Source: Nonomuraea montanisoli
GTDB taxonomy: Bacteria > Actinomycetota > Actinomycetes > Streptosporangiales > Streptosporangiaceae
NCBI RefSeq assembly: GCF_013363975.1
Contig: NZ_JABWGN010000014.1
Span: 205,708-269,707 of the forward strand
Direction of reading: 5' to 3'
Length of the DNA stretch: 64,000 nt
The notes beneath the pieces were generated by a model. It saw only the letters and a program-made list of their open reading frames with translations, was not told where the DNA came from and did no database searches. A program made the position numbers and the translations under genes. This document shows, piece by piece, positions 41,083 to 51,120 of the stretch (positions are counted from its first letter, which is position 1; each line of letters begins with the position of its first letter).

Positions 41083-42393
41083 ATGGCGCGGTGGCTCGCC
41101 GAATGGCACCCCGATGACGAGACCTTCTGGGAGACCACGGGCAAGAGGATCGCACGGCGGAACCTCATCTTCTCGATCTTCGCGGAGCATCTGGGCTTCA
41201 CCGTCTGGACTCTCTGGAGCATCGTGGCGACCAGGATGGGCGCCTACCAGTTCTCCACCGACCAGCTCTTCTGGCTGGTCGCGCTGCCCAACCTGATCGG
41301 GTCGGCGCTGCGCGTGCCCTACACGTTCGGCCCGGCGCGCTTCGGCGGGCGCACCTTCACCACCTTCAGCGCGCTCATGCTGCTGATCCCCGCCGTCCTG
41401 CTCGGGGTGGCGGTGCGCGACCCGGGCACGCCGTACTGGCTGTTCCTGCTGATCGCGGCGCTGGCCGGGGTGGGCGGCGGCAACTTCGCCTCCAGCATGG
41501 CCAACATCACCTACTTCTACCCCCGCTCCCGGCAGGGCGTCGCCCTCGGGCTCAACGCCGCCGGCGGCAACATCGGCGTCAGCTCCGTGCAGCTCGTCAT
41601 GCCGCTGGTGATCGGCGGGCTCGGGCTGGCCGCGGCGGGGTGGTTCTGGGTGCCGTTCATCCTGCTGGCCGCCGGTTGCGCCTGGTTCTTCATGGACAAC
41701 CTGGCCAGCGCCAAGGCCAGCCCGCGCGAGCAGCTCGCGGTGGCCGGGCGCGCCCAGACCTGGGTCATGTCGTTCCTCTACATCGGCACGTTCGGCTCGT
41801 TCATCGGCTACTCGACGGCGTTCCCGCTGCTGGCCAAGAGCCTGTTCCCCGACTCGCCGTGGGCGGCGGTGGCCTTCGCCGGGCCGCTGGTCGGCTCGCT
41901 GATCCGGCCGGTGGGCGGCTGGCTGGCCGACCGGCTCGGCGGCGCCCCGGTCACGCTGTGGAACTTCGCCGGCATGGGCGCCGGCGTCGCCCTGGTCTGG
42001 CTCGCGGTCGAGGCCGGCGCGTTCTGGCCGTTCTTCCTGGCCTTCCAGGTGCTGTTCGTCACGGCCGGCATCGGCAACGGCTCCACGTACCGGATGATCC
42101 CCGCGATCTTCCAGGCGAAGGCCGTCGCCGAGCGCGGCGAGAGCGAGGAGGCGCTCCTGTACGGCAAGCGGCAGGCGTCGGCGGCGATCGGCATCATCTC
42201 CGCGGTGGGCGCGCTCGGCGGGTTCCTCATCAACCGGGCGTTCGGGATGTCGTTCGCGCAGACCGGCAGCCCCTCGACCGCGCTGGCCGCCTTCGGCGCC
42301 TTCTACGTGGCCTGCTTCGCCCTGACCTGGTGGTGCTACACGCGGACGGTCGGCGTCTCGCGGGTGGCCAGCCTCGCCCACGCCCGGGTCTGA
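41083..42393 (+). CDS. narK: nitrate/nitrite transporter, MFS (NarK/NasA type)
   Basis: ATG 41083 has AGGAGG at the proper distance (an ATG directly before it, 41080, is too close); 436 residues. The NarK/NNP nitrate signature is in GGGNFASSMANITYFYPRSR with GVALGLNAAGGNIGVSSVQL, and the second in PVGGWLADRLGG. Twelve membrane segments are expected. It brings nitrate into the cell for the reductases encoded after it, three bases downstream. The leader hairpin and half-site array suggest control by nitrogen state. Confidence 0.93.
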   Translation: MARWLAEWHPDDETFWETTGKRIARRNLIFSIFAEHLGFTVWTLWSIVATRMGAYQFSTDQLFWLVALPNLIGSALRVPYTFGPARFGGRTFTTFSALMLLIPAVLLGVAVRDPGTPYWLFLLIAALAGVGGGNFASSMANITYFYPRSRQGVALGLNAAGGNIGVSSVQLVMPLVIGGLGLAAAGWFWVPFILLAAGCAWFFMDNLASAKASPREQLAVAGRAQTWVMSFLYIGTFGSFIGYSTAFPLLAKSLFPDSPWAAVAFAGPLVGSLIRPVGGWLADRLGGAPVTLWNFAGMGAGVALVWLAVEAGAFWPFFLAFQVLFVTAGIGNGSTYRMIPAIFQAKAVAERGESEEALLYGKRQASAAIGIISAVGALGGFLINRAFGMSFAQTGSPSTALAAFGAFYVACFALTWWCYTRTVGVSRVASLAHARV

Positions 42394-42396
42394 GAC

Positions 42397-44415
42397 ATGG
42401 GAAAAGTGCTGAGCCACTGCCCCTACTGCGCCCTGCAGTGCGGCATGGCCATCACCGCCGAGGCGGTGATCAGTCCCCGGTCCGACATCCCCGCCAACGC
42501 CGGCGGCGCCCTGTGCCAGAAGGGGTGGACCGCGGCCGAGCTGCTGACTAGCGGCGAGCGCCTGACCACCCCGCTCCTGCACGGCAGGCCCGTCTCGTGG
42601 GAGACCGCGCTCGACCACGTGGCCGGCCGGCTGTCCGAGATCCGCGCCGAGCACGGCCCCGACGGTGTGGCCGTGTTCGGCGGCGGCGGGCTGACCAACG
42701 AGAAGGCCTACCAGCTCGGCAAGTTCGCCCGGGTGGTGCTCGGCACCAGCCAGATCGACTACAACGGCCGCTTCTGCATGTCGTCGGCGGCGGCCGCCTC
42801 CTCGCGGGCGTTCGGGATGGACCGCGGCATGCCGTTCCCGATCACGGACCTCGCCGAGGCCGACGTCGTGCTGCTGGCCGGCGGCAACGTGGCCGAGACG
42901 ATGCCGCCGTTCGTGCGGCACCTGAACGGGCCGCGGCTCATCGTCGTGGACCCGCGCCGCACCGCGACCGCCAAGCTCGCCTGGCTGCACCTGCAGCCGA
43001 CCCCGGGCACCGACCTGGCGCTGGCGCTGGGGCTGCTGCACCTGGCGATCGCCGACGGGCTCGTGGACGAGGAGTACGTCGCCGCCCGCACCTCAGGCTT
43101 CGACGCGGTGCGCACCTCGCTCGCCTCGTGGTGGCCGGAGCGGGTCGAGCGGATCACCGGCGTTCCGGTGCCGCGCATGCGGCAGGCGGTCCGCGCGCTG
43201 GCCTCGGCCGACCGCGGAATCGTGCTCACCGGGCGCGGCGCCGAGCAGCACGCCAAGGGCACCGACACGGTGACCGCGTTCATCAACCTGGCGCTCGCGC
43301 TCGGCCTGCCCGGCCGCGAGGGCTCCGGGTACGGCTGCCTGACCGGGCAGGGCAACGGCCAGGGCGGACGGGAGCACGGCCAGAAGGCCGACCAGCTCCC
43401 CGGCTACCGCAAGATCGACGACCCGGCGGCCCGCGAGCACGTCGCCCGCGTGTGGGGGGTGTCCCCTGAGGACCTGCCCGGCCCCGGCCGTTCGGCCTAC
43501 GAGCTGCTGGACGCGCTCGGCACGCCGGAGGGGCCGCGGGCGCTGCTGCTGTTCGGCTCCAACCCGGTGGTGTCGGCGCCCCGCTCGGGGCACGTCACCG
43601 ACCGGCTGCGCGCCCTGGACCTGCTGGTGGTGGCCGACATCGTGCTGTCGGAGACCGCCGCCATGGCCGACGTGGTCCTCCCGGTCACCCAGTGGGCCGA
43701 GGAGACGGGCACGATGACGAACCTGGAGGGCAGGGTGCTGCTGCGCCGCCAGGCGGTCCGGCCGCCCGACGGCGTCCGCGGTGACCTGGAGGTGCTGCAG
43801 GGGCTGGCCAAGCGGTTCGGCCACGCGTTCTCCGCCGACCCGCGCGAGGTGTTCGACGAGCTGCGCCGGGCCAGCGCGGGCGGGCTCGCCGACTACGCGG
43901 GCATCACGTACGAGCGGATCGAGAAGGAGAAGGGCGTCTTCTGGCCCTGCCCCTCCCCCGGCCACCCCGGCACGCCGCGGCCGTTCCTCGACCGGTTCGC
44001 CACCCCGGACGGCCGGGCCAGGTTCGTGGCGGTCGAGCACCGCCCGGCCGTCGAGGAGATCGACGAGGACTACCCCCTCTACCTCACGACCGGCCGGGTG
44101 CTGGCCCAGTACCAGAGCGGCGCGCAGACCCGCCGCATCGCCCCGCTGGCCGAGGCGGCGCCCGAGCCGTTCGTGGAGCTGCACCCGGACCTCGCCGGCG
44201 AGCTGGAGATCGGCGCCGGCGACCTGGTGCGGGTCACCAGCCGGCGGGGCGAGGGCCGGTGGGTGGCCAGGATCAGCGACGCGATCAGGCGCGACACGGT
44301 GTTCATGCCGTTCCACTGGGAGGGCGCCAACCGCCTGACCAATCCCGCGCTCGATCCCGTCTCCCGGATGCCGGAGTTCAAGGTGTGCGCCGTCAGAGTG
44401 GAGAGGGTCGCATGA
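42397..44415 (+). CDS. nasA: assimilatory nitrate reductase, molybdopterin catalytic subunit
   Basis: The 672-residue protein carries an N-terminal 4Fe-4S site (Cys 8, 11, 15 and 40 in HCPYCALQC and GGALCQKGW), the molybdopterin-binding domains (NYNGRFCMSS-type stretch is DYNGRFCMSSAAAASSRAFG) and the C-terminal dinucleotide-binding domain (YLTTGRVLAQYQSGAQTRRI). The Cys of GRFCMSS would ligate molybdenum. It reduces nitrate to nitrite in the cytoplasm, probably with electrons from the flavoprotein encoded next, whose start overlaps its stop (ATGA). Confidence 0.93.
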   Translation: MGKVLSHCPYCALQCGMAITAEAVISPRSDIPANAGGALCQKGWTAAELLTSGERLTTPLLHGRPVSWETALDHVAGRLSEIRAEHGPDGVAVFGGGGLTNEKAYQLGKFARVVLGTSQIDYNGRFCMSSAAAASSRAFGMDRGMPFPITDLAEADVVLLAGGNVAETMPPFVRHLNGPRLIVVDPRRTATAKLAWLHLQPTPGTDLALALGLLHLAIADGLVDEEYVAARTSGFDAVRTSLASWWPERVERITGVPVPRMRQAVRALASADRGIVLTGRGAEQHAKGTDTVTAFINLALALGLPGREGSGYGCLTGQGNGQGGREHGQKADQLPGYRKIDDPAAREHVARVWGVSPEDLPGPGRSAYELLDALGTPEGPRALLLFGSNPVVSAPRSGHVTDRLRALDLLVVADIVLSETAAMADVVLPVTQWAEETGTMTNLEGRVLLRRQAVRPPDGVRGDLEVLQGLAKRFGHAFSADPREVFDELRRASAGGLADYAGITYERIEKEKGVFWPCPSPGHPGTPRPFLDRFATPDGRARFVAVEHRPAVEEIDEDYPLYLTTGRVLAQYQSGAQTRRIAPLAEAAPEPFVELHPDLAGELEIGAGDLVRVTSRRGEGRWVARISDAIRRDTVFMPFHWEGANRLTNPALDPVSRMPEFKVCAVRVERVA

Positions 44416-45809
44416 GACTCGTCGTCGTAGGCAACGGCATGGCCGGCTCGCGGCTGGTCAGCGAGGTGCGGGCGCGCGACCCGCACGTCACGGTCACGGT
44501 GCTCGGCGCCGAGACGTGCCGGCCGTACAACAGGGTGCTGCTGTCGAACGTGCTCGCCGGGACCACCCGGCCCGACCAGGTGCGGCTGGTGGACCCGTCG
44601 TGGTACGCCACGCACCGGGTGGAGGCGGTGTTCGGCAGCGCCGTCACGTGCCTGGACCGGGACGCCCGCATGGTGATCACCGAGGACGGGCGGCGGGTGC
44701 CGTACGACGTGCTCGTCCTGGCCACCGGCAGCGAGGCGATCGTGCCGCCCATCCCCGGCGTGGAGCGGGCGATCCCGTTCCGCACGCTGGACGACTGCGA
44801 GCGCATCCTGGAGGCCGCGGGGCGCAGCCGGCGGGCCGTGGTCGTCGGCGGCGGGCTGCTCGGCATCGAGGCCGCCCGCGGTCTGGCCGGGCGGGGCCTG
44901 CCGGTGACGCTGCTGCACCTGGCCGGCCACCTGATGGAGCGCCAGCTCGACGTGGAGGCCGGGCAGGTGCTCGGCGAGACGCTGGCCGGGCTGGGCGTGG
45001 ACATCCGCACCGGCGTGACCGCGCGGGAGGTGCGCGCGGACGGCGTGGCGCTGGCGGACGGCGAGCTGGTCGAGGGCGACCTGGTGGTCCTGGCCTGCGG
45101 CGTGCGGCCGCTCACCGGCCTGGCCGCCGACGCCGGGCTGGAGGTGCGGCGCGGCGTGGTCGTGGACGACGAGATGCGCACCGACGACCCGTCGATCTTC
45201 GCGATCGGCGAGTGCGCCGAGCACGACGGCACCGTGTACGGCCTGGTGGCGCCCGCCTGGGAGCAGGCGACGGTGGCGGCCGACGTGATCACCGGCGGCA
45301 AGGCCCTCTACCGGGGCTCACGGCTGGTGACCCGGCTGAAGGCCAAGAGCGTGGAGCTGGCCGCGATGGGCGAGACGCAGCTCACCGAGGAGCACGCCGA
45401 GGTGGTGCGCTTCAGCCATCGGGCCCGCGGCACCTACCGCAAGCTCGTCATCCGCGACGGCCGGCTCGTGGGCGCGATCCTGCTGGGCGAGAGCGACGCG
45501 GTGGGCACGCTGACGCAGTTGTTCGACCGGGGCGGCACGCTGCCGGGCGACCGGGCCGGGCTGCTGTTCCCGGGCCTGTCGTCGGCGGCGCACGTGGCCG
45601 ACAGCCCGACGCTGATGCCGGACGCGGCCCGGGTGTGCCAGTGCAACAACGTGACCAAGGGCCAGATCCGGGCGTGCTGGGAGGCCGGCGCGCGGGACGT
45701 GGCCGGGATAGCGGCGGCGACCAGGGCCACGACCGGCTGCGGCACCTGCCGCGACGCGGTCGAGGGCATCGTCGGCTGGCTGTGTGAGCAGGAAGGAGTT
45801 TCGGCATGA
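44412..45809 (+). CDS. FAD-dependent NADH oxidoreductase with BFD-like 2Fe-2S domain (nitrate reductase partner)
   Basis: The 465-residue protein has a FAD-binding dinucleotide fold (MRLVVVGNGMAGSRLVSEVR), an NADH-binding fold (RRAVVVGGGLLGIEAARGLA), an FAD-closing motif (DPSIFAIGECAEHDG), and a C-terminal BFD-like 2Fe-2S site (CQCNNVTKG...GCGTC). This is the layout of NasB/NirB N-terminal halves without the sirohaem domain. It probably delivers NADH electrons to the nitrate reductase subunit. It overlaps genes on both sides by four bases. Confidence 0.88.
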   Translation: MRLVVVGNGMAGSRLVSEVRARDPHVTVTVLGAETCRPYNRVLLSNVLAGTTRPDQVRLVDPSWYATHRVEAVFGSAVTCLDRDARMVITEDGRRVPYDVLVLATGSEAIVPPIPGVERAIPFRTLDDCERILEAAGRSRRAVVVGGGLLGIEAARGLAGRGLPVTLLHLAGHLMERQLDVEAGQVLGETLAGLGVDIRTGVTAREVRADGVALADGELVEGDLVVLACGVRPLTGLAADAGLEVRRGVVVDDEMRTDDPSIFAIGECAEHDGTVYGLVAPAWEQATVAADVITGGKALYRGSRLVTRLKAKSVELAAMGETQLTEEHAEVVRFSHRARGTYRKLVIRDGRLVGAILLGESDAVGTLTQLFDRGGTLPGDRAGLLFPGLSSAAHVADSPTLMPDAARVCQCNNVTKGQIRACWEAGARDVAGIAAATRATTGCGTCRDAVEGIVGWLCEQEGVSA

Positions 45810-48241
45810 GCCGAGTCGTCGTCGCGGGGTACGGGCCTGCCGCCCACCGGTTCGTGGAGGCGCTGCGCGAGCGGGGCTTCGGCGGCCGGATCACGGTGAT
45901 CGGCGAGGAGCCGCGCCCGGCCTACGACCGGGTGGCGCTGACCTCGTACCTGACCGGCACGAGCCTCGCGGACCTCACCTACGAGGTGCCCGAGGGCGTC
46001 GAGACCCTGCTCGGCACCCGCGTCACCGGCATCGACCGGGAGGCGCGCGTGGTCACCACGGCGGCCGGCGAGAGCGTGCCGTACGACGTGCTGGTCCTGG
46101 CGACCGGGTCGGCGCCGTTCGTGCCGCCGGTGCCCGGCGCGGAGCACGCCCACGTCTACCGCACGATCGACGACCTCGACGCGATCCGGGCGGCGTCGGA
46201 CGGCGCGTCGGAGGGCGTGGTCGTCGGCGGCGGGCTGCTCGGCCTGGAGGCGGCCGACGCGCTGCGCGGCCTCGGCCTGCGCACGCACATCGTGGAGATG
46301 AGCCCGTGGCTCATGCCGCGCCAGGTGGACGAGGGCGGCGGCGCGGTGCTGAAGGGCCACATCGAGGACCTCGGGCTGAGCGTCCACGCCGGCGCGGGCG
46401 TCCAGGAGATCGTCACCGACGCCGAGGGGCGGGTCACCGGCCTGCGCAAGCCCGACGGCACCCTGCTCGACGCGCAGATCGTCGTCTTCTCGGCCGGGAT
46501 CAGGCCGCGCGACGAGCTGGCCCGGGCTGCCGGGATCGACGTGGGCGAGCGGGGCGGCGTCGTGGTGGACGCGGGCATGCGCACCTCCGACCCGGCCGTG
46601 TACGCCATCGGTGAGTGCGCGCTGGCCGGCGGCCAGGTCTACGGCCTGGTCGGGCCGTGCAACACGATGGCCGAGGTGGCCGCCGACCGGATCCTCGGCG
46701 GGACGGCCGTCTTCGAGGGGGCCGACCTGTCGACCAAGCTGAAGCTGCTCGGCGTCGAGGTGGCCCAGTTCGGCGCGATGAGCGGGGCGCTCGACGTCAC
46801 CTACATGGATCCGGTGGGCGGCGTCTACAAGAGGCTGTTCATCAGCGACGACGCCCGGACGCTGCTCGGCGGCATCTGCGTGGGCGACGCCGCCCCGTAC
46901 GCGACGCTGCGGCCGTTCGTCGGCAAGCCGCTGCCGGCCGCGCCGGCCGACCTGCTGTTCACCGGGACGGGCGCGGCCAACCTGGACCTGCCGGACGAGG
47001 CGCAGGTCTGCTCGTGCAACAACGTGAGCGCGGGCGCGGTGCGCACCGCCATCGCCGACAAGGGCGTGTGCGACGTCCCCGCGATCAAGGCGTGCACCCG
47101 GGCCGGCACCACGTGCGGGAGCTGCGTGCCGATGCTCAAGCAGCTCCTGGAGAAGTCGGGCGTCGAGATCAGCAAGGCGCTGTGCGAGCACTTCACCTAC
47201 TCGCGGGCCGAGCTGTTCGACATCATCCGCGTGCGCGGCGTCACGACGTTCTCGGAGCTGATCGCCAACCACGGGACGGGACGCGGCTGCGACATCTGCA
47301 AGCCCACGGTGGCCTCGATCCTGGCCTCGCTGCACAACGGGCACGTGCTGGAGGGCGAGCGGGCGGCGCTGCAGGACACCAACGACGCCTACCTGGCCAA
47401 CATCCAGAAGAACGGCACCTACTCGGTCGTCCCGCGCATCCCGGGCGGCGAGATCACCCCGGACAAGCTCATCGTGATCGGCGAGGTGGCCCGCGACTTC
47501 GGCCTCTACACCAAGATCACCGGGGGGCAGCGGATCGACCTGTTCGGGGCCCGCGTCGAGCAGCTCCCGCAGATCTGGAAGCGGCTGGTGGACGCCGGCT
47601 TCGAGTCGGGTCACGCGTACGGCAAGGCGCTGCGCACGGTCAAGTCGTGCGTCGGCTCGACCTGGTGCCGCTACGGCGTGCAGGACTCGGTGGGCCTGGC
47701 CATCGCCCTCGAACTGCGTTACCGCGGCCTGCGGGCCCCGCACAAGCTGAAGTCGGCGGTGTCGGGCTGCGCCCGCGAGTGCGCCGAGGCCCGCTCGAAG
47801 GACTTCGGGATCATCGCGACCGAGCAGGGCTGGAACCTGTACGTCGGCGGCAACGGCGGCTTCAAGCCCCGCCACGCCGACCTGTTCGCCTCCGACCTGA
47901 CCACGGACGAGCTGATCAGGACCATCGACCGGTTCCTCATGTACTACATCCGCACGGCCGACCGGCTCCAGCGCACCGCCGCCTGGGTCGAGTCCATCGA
48001 GGGCGGCCTCGACCACGTCCGGGACGTGATCGTGAACGACTCGCTGGGGCTGTGCGCCGAGCTGGACGCCCAGATGGCGCACCACGTGTCCACGTACGAG
48101 GACGAGTGGCGCGCCACCATCGAGGACCCGGAGAAGCTGAGCCGCTTCGTCAGCTTCGTCAACGCCCCCGGCGTCCCCGACCCCTCGATCGTCTTCGAAC
48201 GCGAACGTGACCAGATCAAGCCGATGGTGGTGACTCCATGA
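45806..48241 (+). CDS. nirB: nitrite reductase (NADH) large subunit
   Basis: The 811-residue protein has the FAD and NADH folds (VVVAGYGPAAHRFVEALRER, GVVVGGGLLGLEAADALRG), a BFD-type 2Fe-2S site (CSCNNVSAG, then CTRAGTTCGSC), and the sirohaem/4Fe-4S half with CVGSTWCRYG and SGCARECAEARS giving the four cluster cysteines. It reduces nitrite to ammonium using six electrons from NADH. The length matches the family, and it overlaps both neighbours with ATGA. Confidence 0.95.
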   Translation: MSRVVVAGYGPAAHRFVEALRERGFGGRITVIGEEPRPAYDRVALTSYLTGTSLADLTYEVPEGVETLLGTRVTGIDREARVVTTAAGESVPYDVLVLATGSAPFVPPVPGAEHAHVYRTIDDLDAIRAASDGASEGVVVGGGLLGLEAADALRGLGLRTHIVEMSPWLMPRQVDEGGGAVLKGHIEDLGLSVHAGAGVQEIVTDAEGRVTGLRKPDGTLLDAQIVVFSAGIRPRDELARAAGIDVGERGGVVVDAGMRTSDPAVYAIGECALAGGQVYGLVGPCNTMAEVAADRILGGTAVFEGADLSTKLKLLGVEVAQFGAMSGALDVTYMDPVGGVYKRLFISDDARTLLGGICVGDAAPYATLRPFVGKPLPAAPADLLFTGTGAANLDLPDEAQVCSCNNVSAGAVRTAIADKGVCDVPAIKACTRAGTTCGSCVPMLKQLLEKSGVEISKALCEHFTYSRAELFDIIRVRGVTTFSELIANHGTGRGCDICKPTVASILASLHNGHVLEGERAALQDTNDAYLANIQKNGTYSVVPRIPGGEITPDKLIVIGEVARDFGLYTKITGGQRIDLFGARVEQLPQIWKRLVDAGFESGHAYGKALRTVKSCVGSTWCRYGVQDSVGLAIALELRYRGLRAPHKLKSAVSGCARECAEARSKDFGIIATEQGWNLYVGGNGGFKPRHADLFASDLTTDELIRTIDRFLMYYIRTADRLQRTAAWVESIEGGLDHVRDVIVNDSLGLCAELDAQMAHHVSTYEDEWRATIEDPEKLSRFVSFVNAPGVPDPSIVFERERDQIKPMVVTP

Positions 48242-48639
48242 CCATGACCGTTCCCATGACCTGGACGACCGTGTGCGACTACCACGTGCTGCTGCCGGAG
48301 CGCGGCGTGTGCGCCCTGGTGGGCGGCGAGCAGGTGGCCGTCTTCCGCACCTTCGACGGAGCCGTGTACGCGATCGGCAACCTCGATCCGTTCAGCGGCG
48401 CCCATGTGCTCTCCCGGGGCATCGTGGGCACGCGGGGCGGCGAGCCGACGGTGGCCTCGCCGCTGCACAAGCAGGTGTTCTCGCTGGTCACGGGCGTCTG
48501 CCTGGACGAGCCGGGAGCGGCGGTGCCGATCTATCCGGCGCGGGTGGCGGACGGCCGGGTGGAGGTCGCGGCGCGGCCCGCCCTGCCGGAGCGGGGCGGG
48601 CCGCTGGAGTCAGGGCGCCGTCTCGTTGACGCACCGTAG
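48238..48639 (+). CDS. nirD: nitrite reductase (NADH) small subunit
   Basis: The 133-residue protein is a Rieske-fold NirD (TTVCDYHVLLPERGVCALVG, VYAIGNLDPFSGAHVLSRGI, SPLHKQVFSLVTGVCLD). The Rieske cluster ligands are missing, as is usual for NirD. It assists NirB. The last 30 bases overlap the tail of the convergent beta-mannosidase gene. Confidence 0.92.
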   Translation: MTMTVPMTWTTVCDYHVLLPERGVCALVGGEQVAVFRTFDGAVYAIGNLDPFSGAHVLSRGIVGTRGGEPTVASPLHKQVFSLVTGVCLDEPGAAVPIYPARVADGRVEVAARPALPERGGPLESGRRLVDAP

Positions 48640-51012
48640 GACGGGGTGGCCGGTCAGGGCGCCAGGGTCCAGCTCCTGACCGGTCGCCACGGTGAACGCC
48701 GCCGACTCGCCCGGCAGCAGGGTGACCAGCATGTCGTCCACCGAGGCGGCGGGGTCGAGCCGGTCGGGGAACAGCGCCAGGTCGCGCAGCACCGTCCGGG
48801 CGGTGACCGTGACCCGGTAGCCGCCCGCGACCGGCTCGGCGCGCGCCTCGTAGGCGGCCGGCGGGAAGTCGACGGCGGTGTCCTCGGCGTAGAAGGCCAC
48901 GGCCCGGCTCTCGCCCAGCCGGGCGACCAGCAGCTCGCGCCGCGGGTCGCCGGGGACGCCCACGGCCGGGGGCAGCGGGATCCGGGCCGCCGTCCGGGGC
49001 GGCGCGTCGACCGGGACGGCCTCCTTGGCCAGCGGCTCGCCGTCGAGCCCGTGCCGGACGAGGAGCAGTTCGCCCCGCCACGGCCGGTCGGTGTCGTTGA
49101 CGACGGCGACCTCGCCGTCCAGCACGGCGAGCAGCCGGTCGGCGTAGACGCGGCGCAGCGCGTACCACAGCGGCTTGCGCCGGCCGTCGCCGTCCACCGC
49201 CGACCAGGAGGTGACCGGCCAGCAGTCGTTGAGCTGCCACAGGATCGTGCCGGAGCAGTGCGGGGCGAGCGCGCGGAAGCGCTCGATGCCGTAGGTGACG
49301 GCGCGGGCCTGGTTGAGCTGGGTCAGCCAGTGCCAGGCGTCGAACGTCGCGGGCCGCGGCAGGTGGTCGCCGAGGCCGCGCAGCAGCTTGCCGTTGCCGT
49401 CGTCGGCCTTCTGGTGGTGCAGCACGAGCGGCGCGTCGCCGGCCAGCTCGCCGGTGATGGCGCGGCGCATGGTCGCGTACGCCGCCGGGCCCTGGAAGCC
49501 GAACTCGGCGACGAAGCGCGGGGTGTGGGCGGCGTAGCGGGTGTAGTCCTCGCGGTTCCACACGTCCCAGATGTGCACGGTGCCGCTCGCCGGGTCGTTG
49601 GGCGGCAGCTCGGGCGACCCGGAGTACGGGCTGCCCGGCCAGTACGGCCGCGTGGGGTCGAGCTCGGCGACGATCGACGGCAGCAGGTCGTGGTAGAAGC
49701 CGGCGCCCCAGGTGCGGCCCTCCAGGCGGGCGGGCCAGCCCCAGTCGGCGTGTCCCTCCAGGTTCTCGTTGTTGCCGCACCACAGCACGAGGCTGGGGTG
49801 GGGGGCCAGGCGGGTGACGTTCTCGCGGGCCTCGGCCTCCACCTCCGTGCGGAACGGCTCCTCCTCCGGGTACGCGGCGCAGGCGAACGGGAAGTCCTGC
49901 CAGACCATGAGGCCGAGTTCGTCGGCCAGGTCGTAGAAGTCCTCGCTCTCGTACAGGCCGCCGCCCCACACGCGCAGCAGGTTGACGCCCGCCCCGGTGG
50001 CCTGGGCGAAGCGCCCGGCCAGGCGGTCGCGGGTCACCCGGGCCGGGAAGCAGTCGTCGGGGATCCAGTTGACGCCGCGCACGAACACCGGCACGCCGTT
50101 GACCGACAGCCGGAACGCCTCGGGCTCCAGCTCGACGGTCCGGAAGCCGATCTTCCGCCGCCACTCCCCCGCGGCCCGGCCGTTCCCGTCGCCGAGCCGG
50201 ACGGTCAGGTCGTGGCGGTGCGGGGCGCCGTGCCCGCGGGGCCACCACAGCGCCGGCTCCGCCACCGACAGGCGCGCGACCGCGCGCCGCCGTCCCGCGG
50301 GGATCGGCACCTCCACGCTCGCCCCGGCCACCTCGGCCGTCACGACCAGCGGCTCCTCCGAGGACCGCTCGACCCGGACGTGCACCTCCACCTCCCCCCG
50401 ATCTCCCGCGACGCGGACCACGGGGCGGACCTCGGCCAGGCGGGCGACGCTCCAGCTCTCCAGCCCGACGGGCCGCCAGAGGCCGGCCGTGACGAGGGCC
50501 GGGCCCCAGTCCCAGCCGAAGTTGCAGGCCGCCTTGCGCACGAACGGGTACGGCGCCGCGTACGCGCCGGGCCGGTCGCCGAGGGCCGCCCGCCACGCCT
50601 CGGCGTACGCGGGGGCCGGGTCGAAGCGGATCTCCAGCGTGTTGGCGCCCTCGCGCAGCAGGTGGCGCACCGGGAAGCGGTAGGAGCGGTGCTGGTTGGC
50701 CGTGTGCCCGAGGCGGACGCCGTTGAGCGTGAGCGTGGCGACGGTGTCCAGGCCCGCGCACACGAGGTCGGTGCGCTCGTGCCCGTCGGGCGTCCAGGTG
50801 AAGGCGGTGGCGTAGGTCCAGGCGGTGTCGCCGATCCAGCTCAGGCGGTTCTCGTTGTCGTCGAGGTAGGGGTCGTCGATGAGGCCAGCGGCGAGCAGGT
50901 CGGTGTGGACGCAGCCGGGCACGGTCGCGGGGATGGGCCCGGCGTCAGAAACCGCGGTGCCCGCGGCGGGTCGCAGGGTCCAGCCGTCGGACAGCGGGTG
51001 GTACACGGTCAA
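48610..51012 (-). CDS. glycoside hydrolase family 2 beta-mannosidase
   Basis: AAGGAG precedes a TTG at 51012 by seven bases; GTG 51006 is an alternative. The 800-residue protein has the GH2 sugar-binding domain (DGWTLRPAAG), the immunoglobulin-like domain, then the catalytic barrel with VRVWGGGLYESEDFYDLADE (as LLRVWGGGLYE), acid/base in LVLWCGNNENLEG and nucleophile in RFVAEFGFQGP. No signal peptide, so it cleaves imported mannosides. It is divergent from a LacI regulator; a LacI-type palindrome lies between them. Confidence 0.9.
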   Translation of the reverse strand: MTVYHPLSDGWTLRPAAGTAVSDAGPIPATVPGCVHTDLLAAGLIDDPYLDDNENRLSWIGDTAWTYATAFTWTPDGHERTDLVCAGLDTVATLTLNGVRLGHTANQHRSYRFPVRHLLREGANTLEIRFDPAPAYAEAWRAALGDRPGAYAAPYPFVRKAACNFGWDWGPALVTAGLWRPVGLESWSVARLAEVRPVVRVAGDRGEVEVHVRVERSSEEPLVVTAEVAGASVEVPIPAGRRRAVARLSVAEPALWWPRGHGAPHRHDLTVRLGDGNGRAAGEWRRKIGFRTVELEPEAFRLSVNGVPVFVRGVNWIPDDCFPARVTRDRLAGRFAQATGAGVNLLRVWGGGLYESEDFYDLADELGLMVWQDFPFACAAYPEEEPFRTEVEAEARENVTRLAPHPSLVLWCGNNENLEGHADWGWPARLEGRTWGAGFYHDLLPSIVAELDPTRPYWPGSPYSGSPELPPNDPASGTVHIWDVWNREDYTRYAAHTPRFVAEFGFQGPAAYATMRRAITGELAGDAPLVLHHQKADDGNGKLLRGLGDHLPRPATFDAWHWLTQLNQARAVTYGIERFRALAPHCSGTILWQLNDCWPVTSWSAVDGDGRRKPLWYALRRVYADRLLAVLDGEVAVVNDTDRPWRGELLLVRHGLDGEPLAKEAVPVDAPPRTAARIPLPPAVGVPGDPRRELLVARLGESRAVAFYAEDTAVDFPPAAYEARAEPVAGGYRVTVTARTVLRDLALFPDRLDPAASVDDMLVTLLPGESAAFTVATGQELDPGALTGHPVLRCVNETAP

Positions 51013-51106
51013 GAAACGTCTCCTTGGCAGTCGCTGGGCCGGGCGCAGGCCACGAAGTGACCCGGCGTTGGCCTCGTGTCAGCCCCCGTAGCCCCACCCG
51101 CTCATA

Positions 51107-51120
51107 TGAGAGCGCTCCCA
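51107..51120. promoter_or_regulatory. LacI-type operator
   Basis: TGAGAGCGCTCCCA is a 14-base palindrome with one mismatched pair and the central CG of LacI-family operators of actinomycetes (TGGGAGCGCTCCCA type). It lies 95 bases upstream of the beta-mannosidase gene, between that gene and the LacI gene. Confidence 0.65.

Noticed and set aside
43093..44316. Long minus-strand frames across the nitrate/nitrite operon
   Set aside because: All are shadows of the plus-strand genes, which have conserved cofactor motifs and ATGA coupling.
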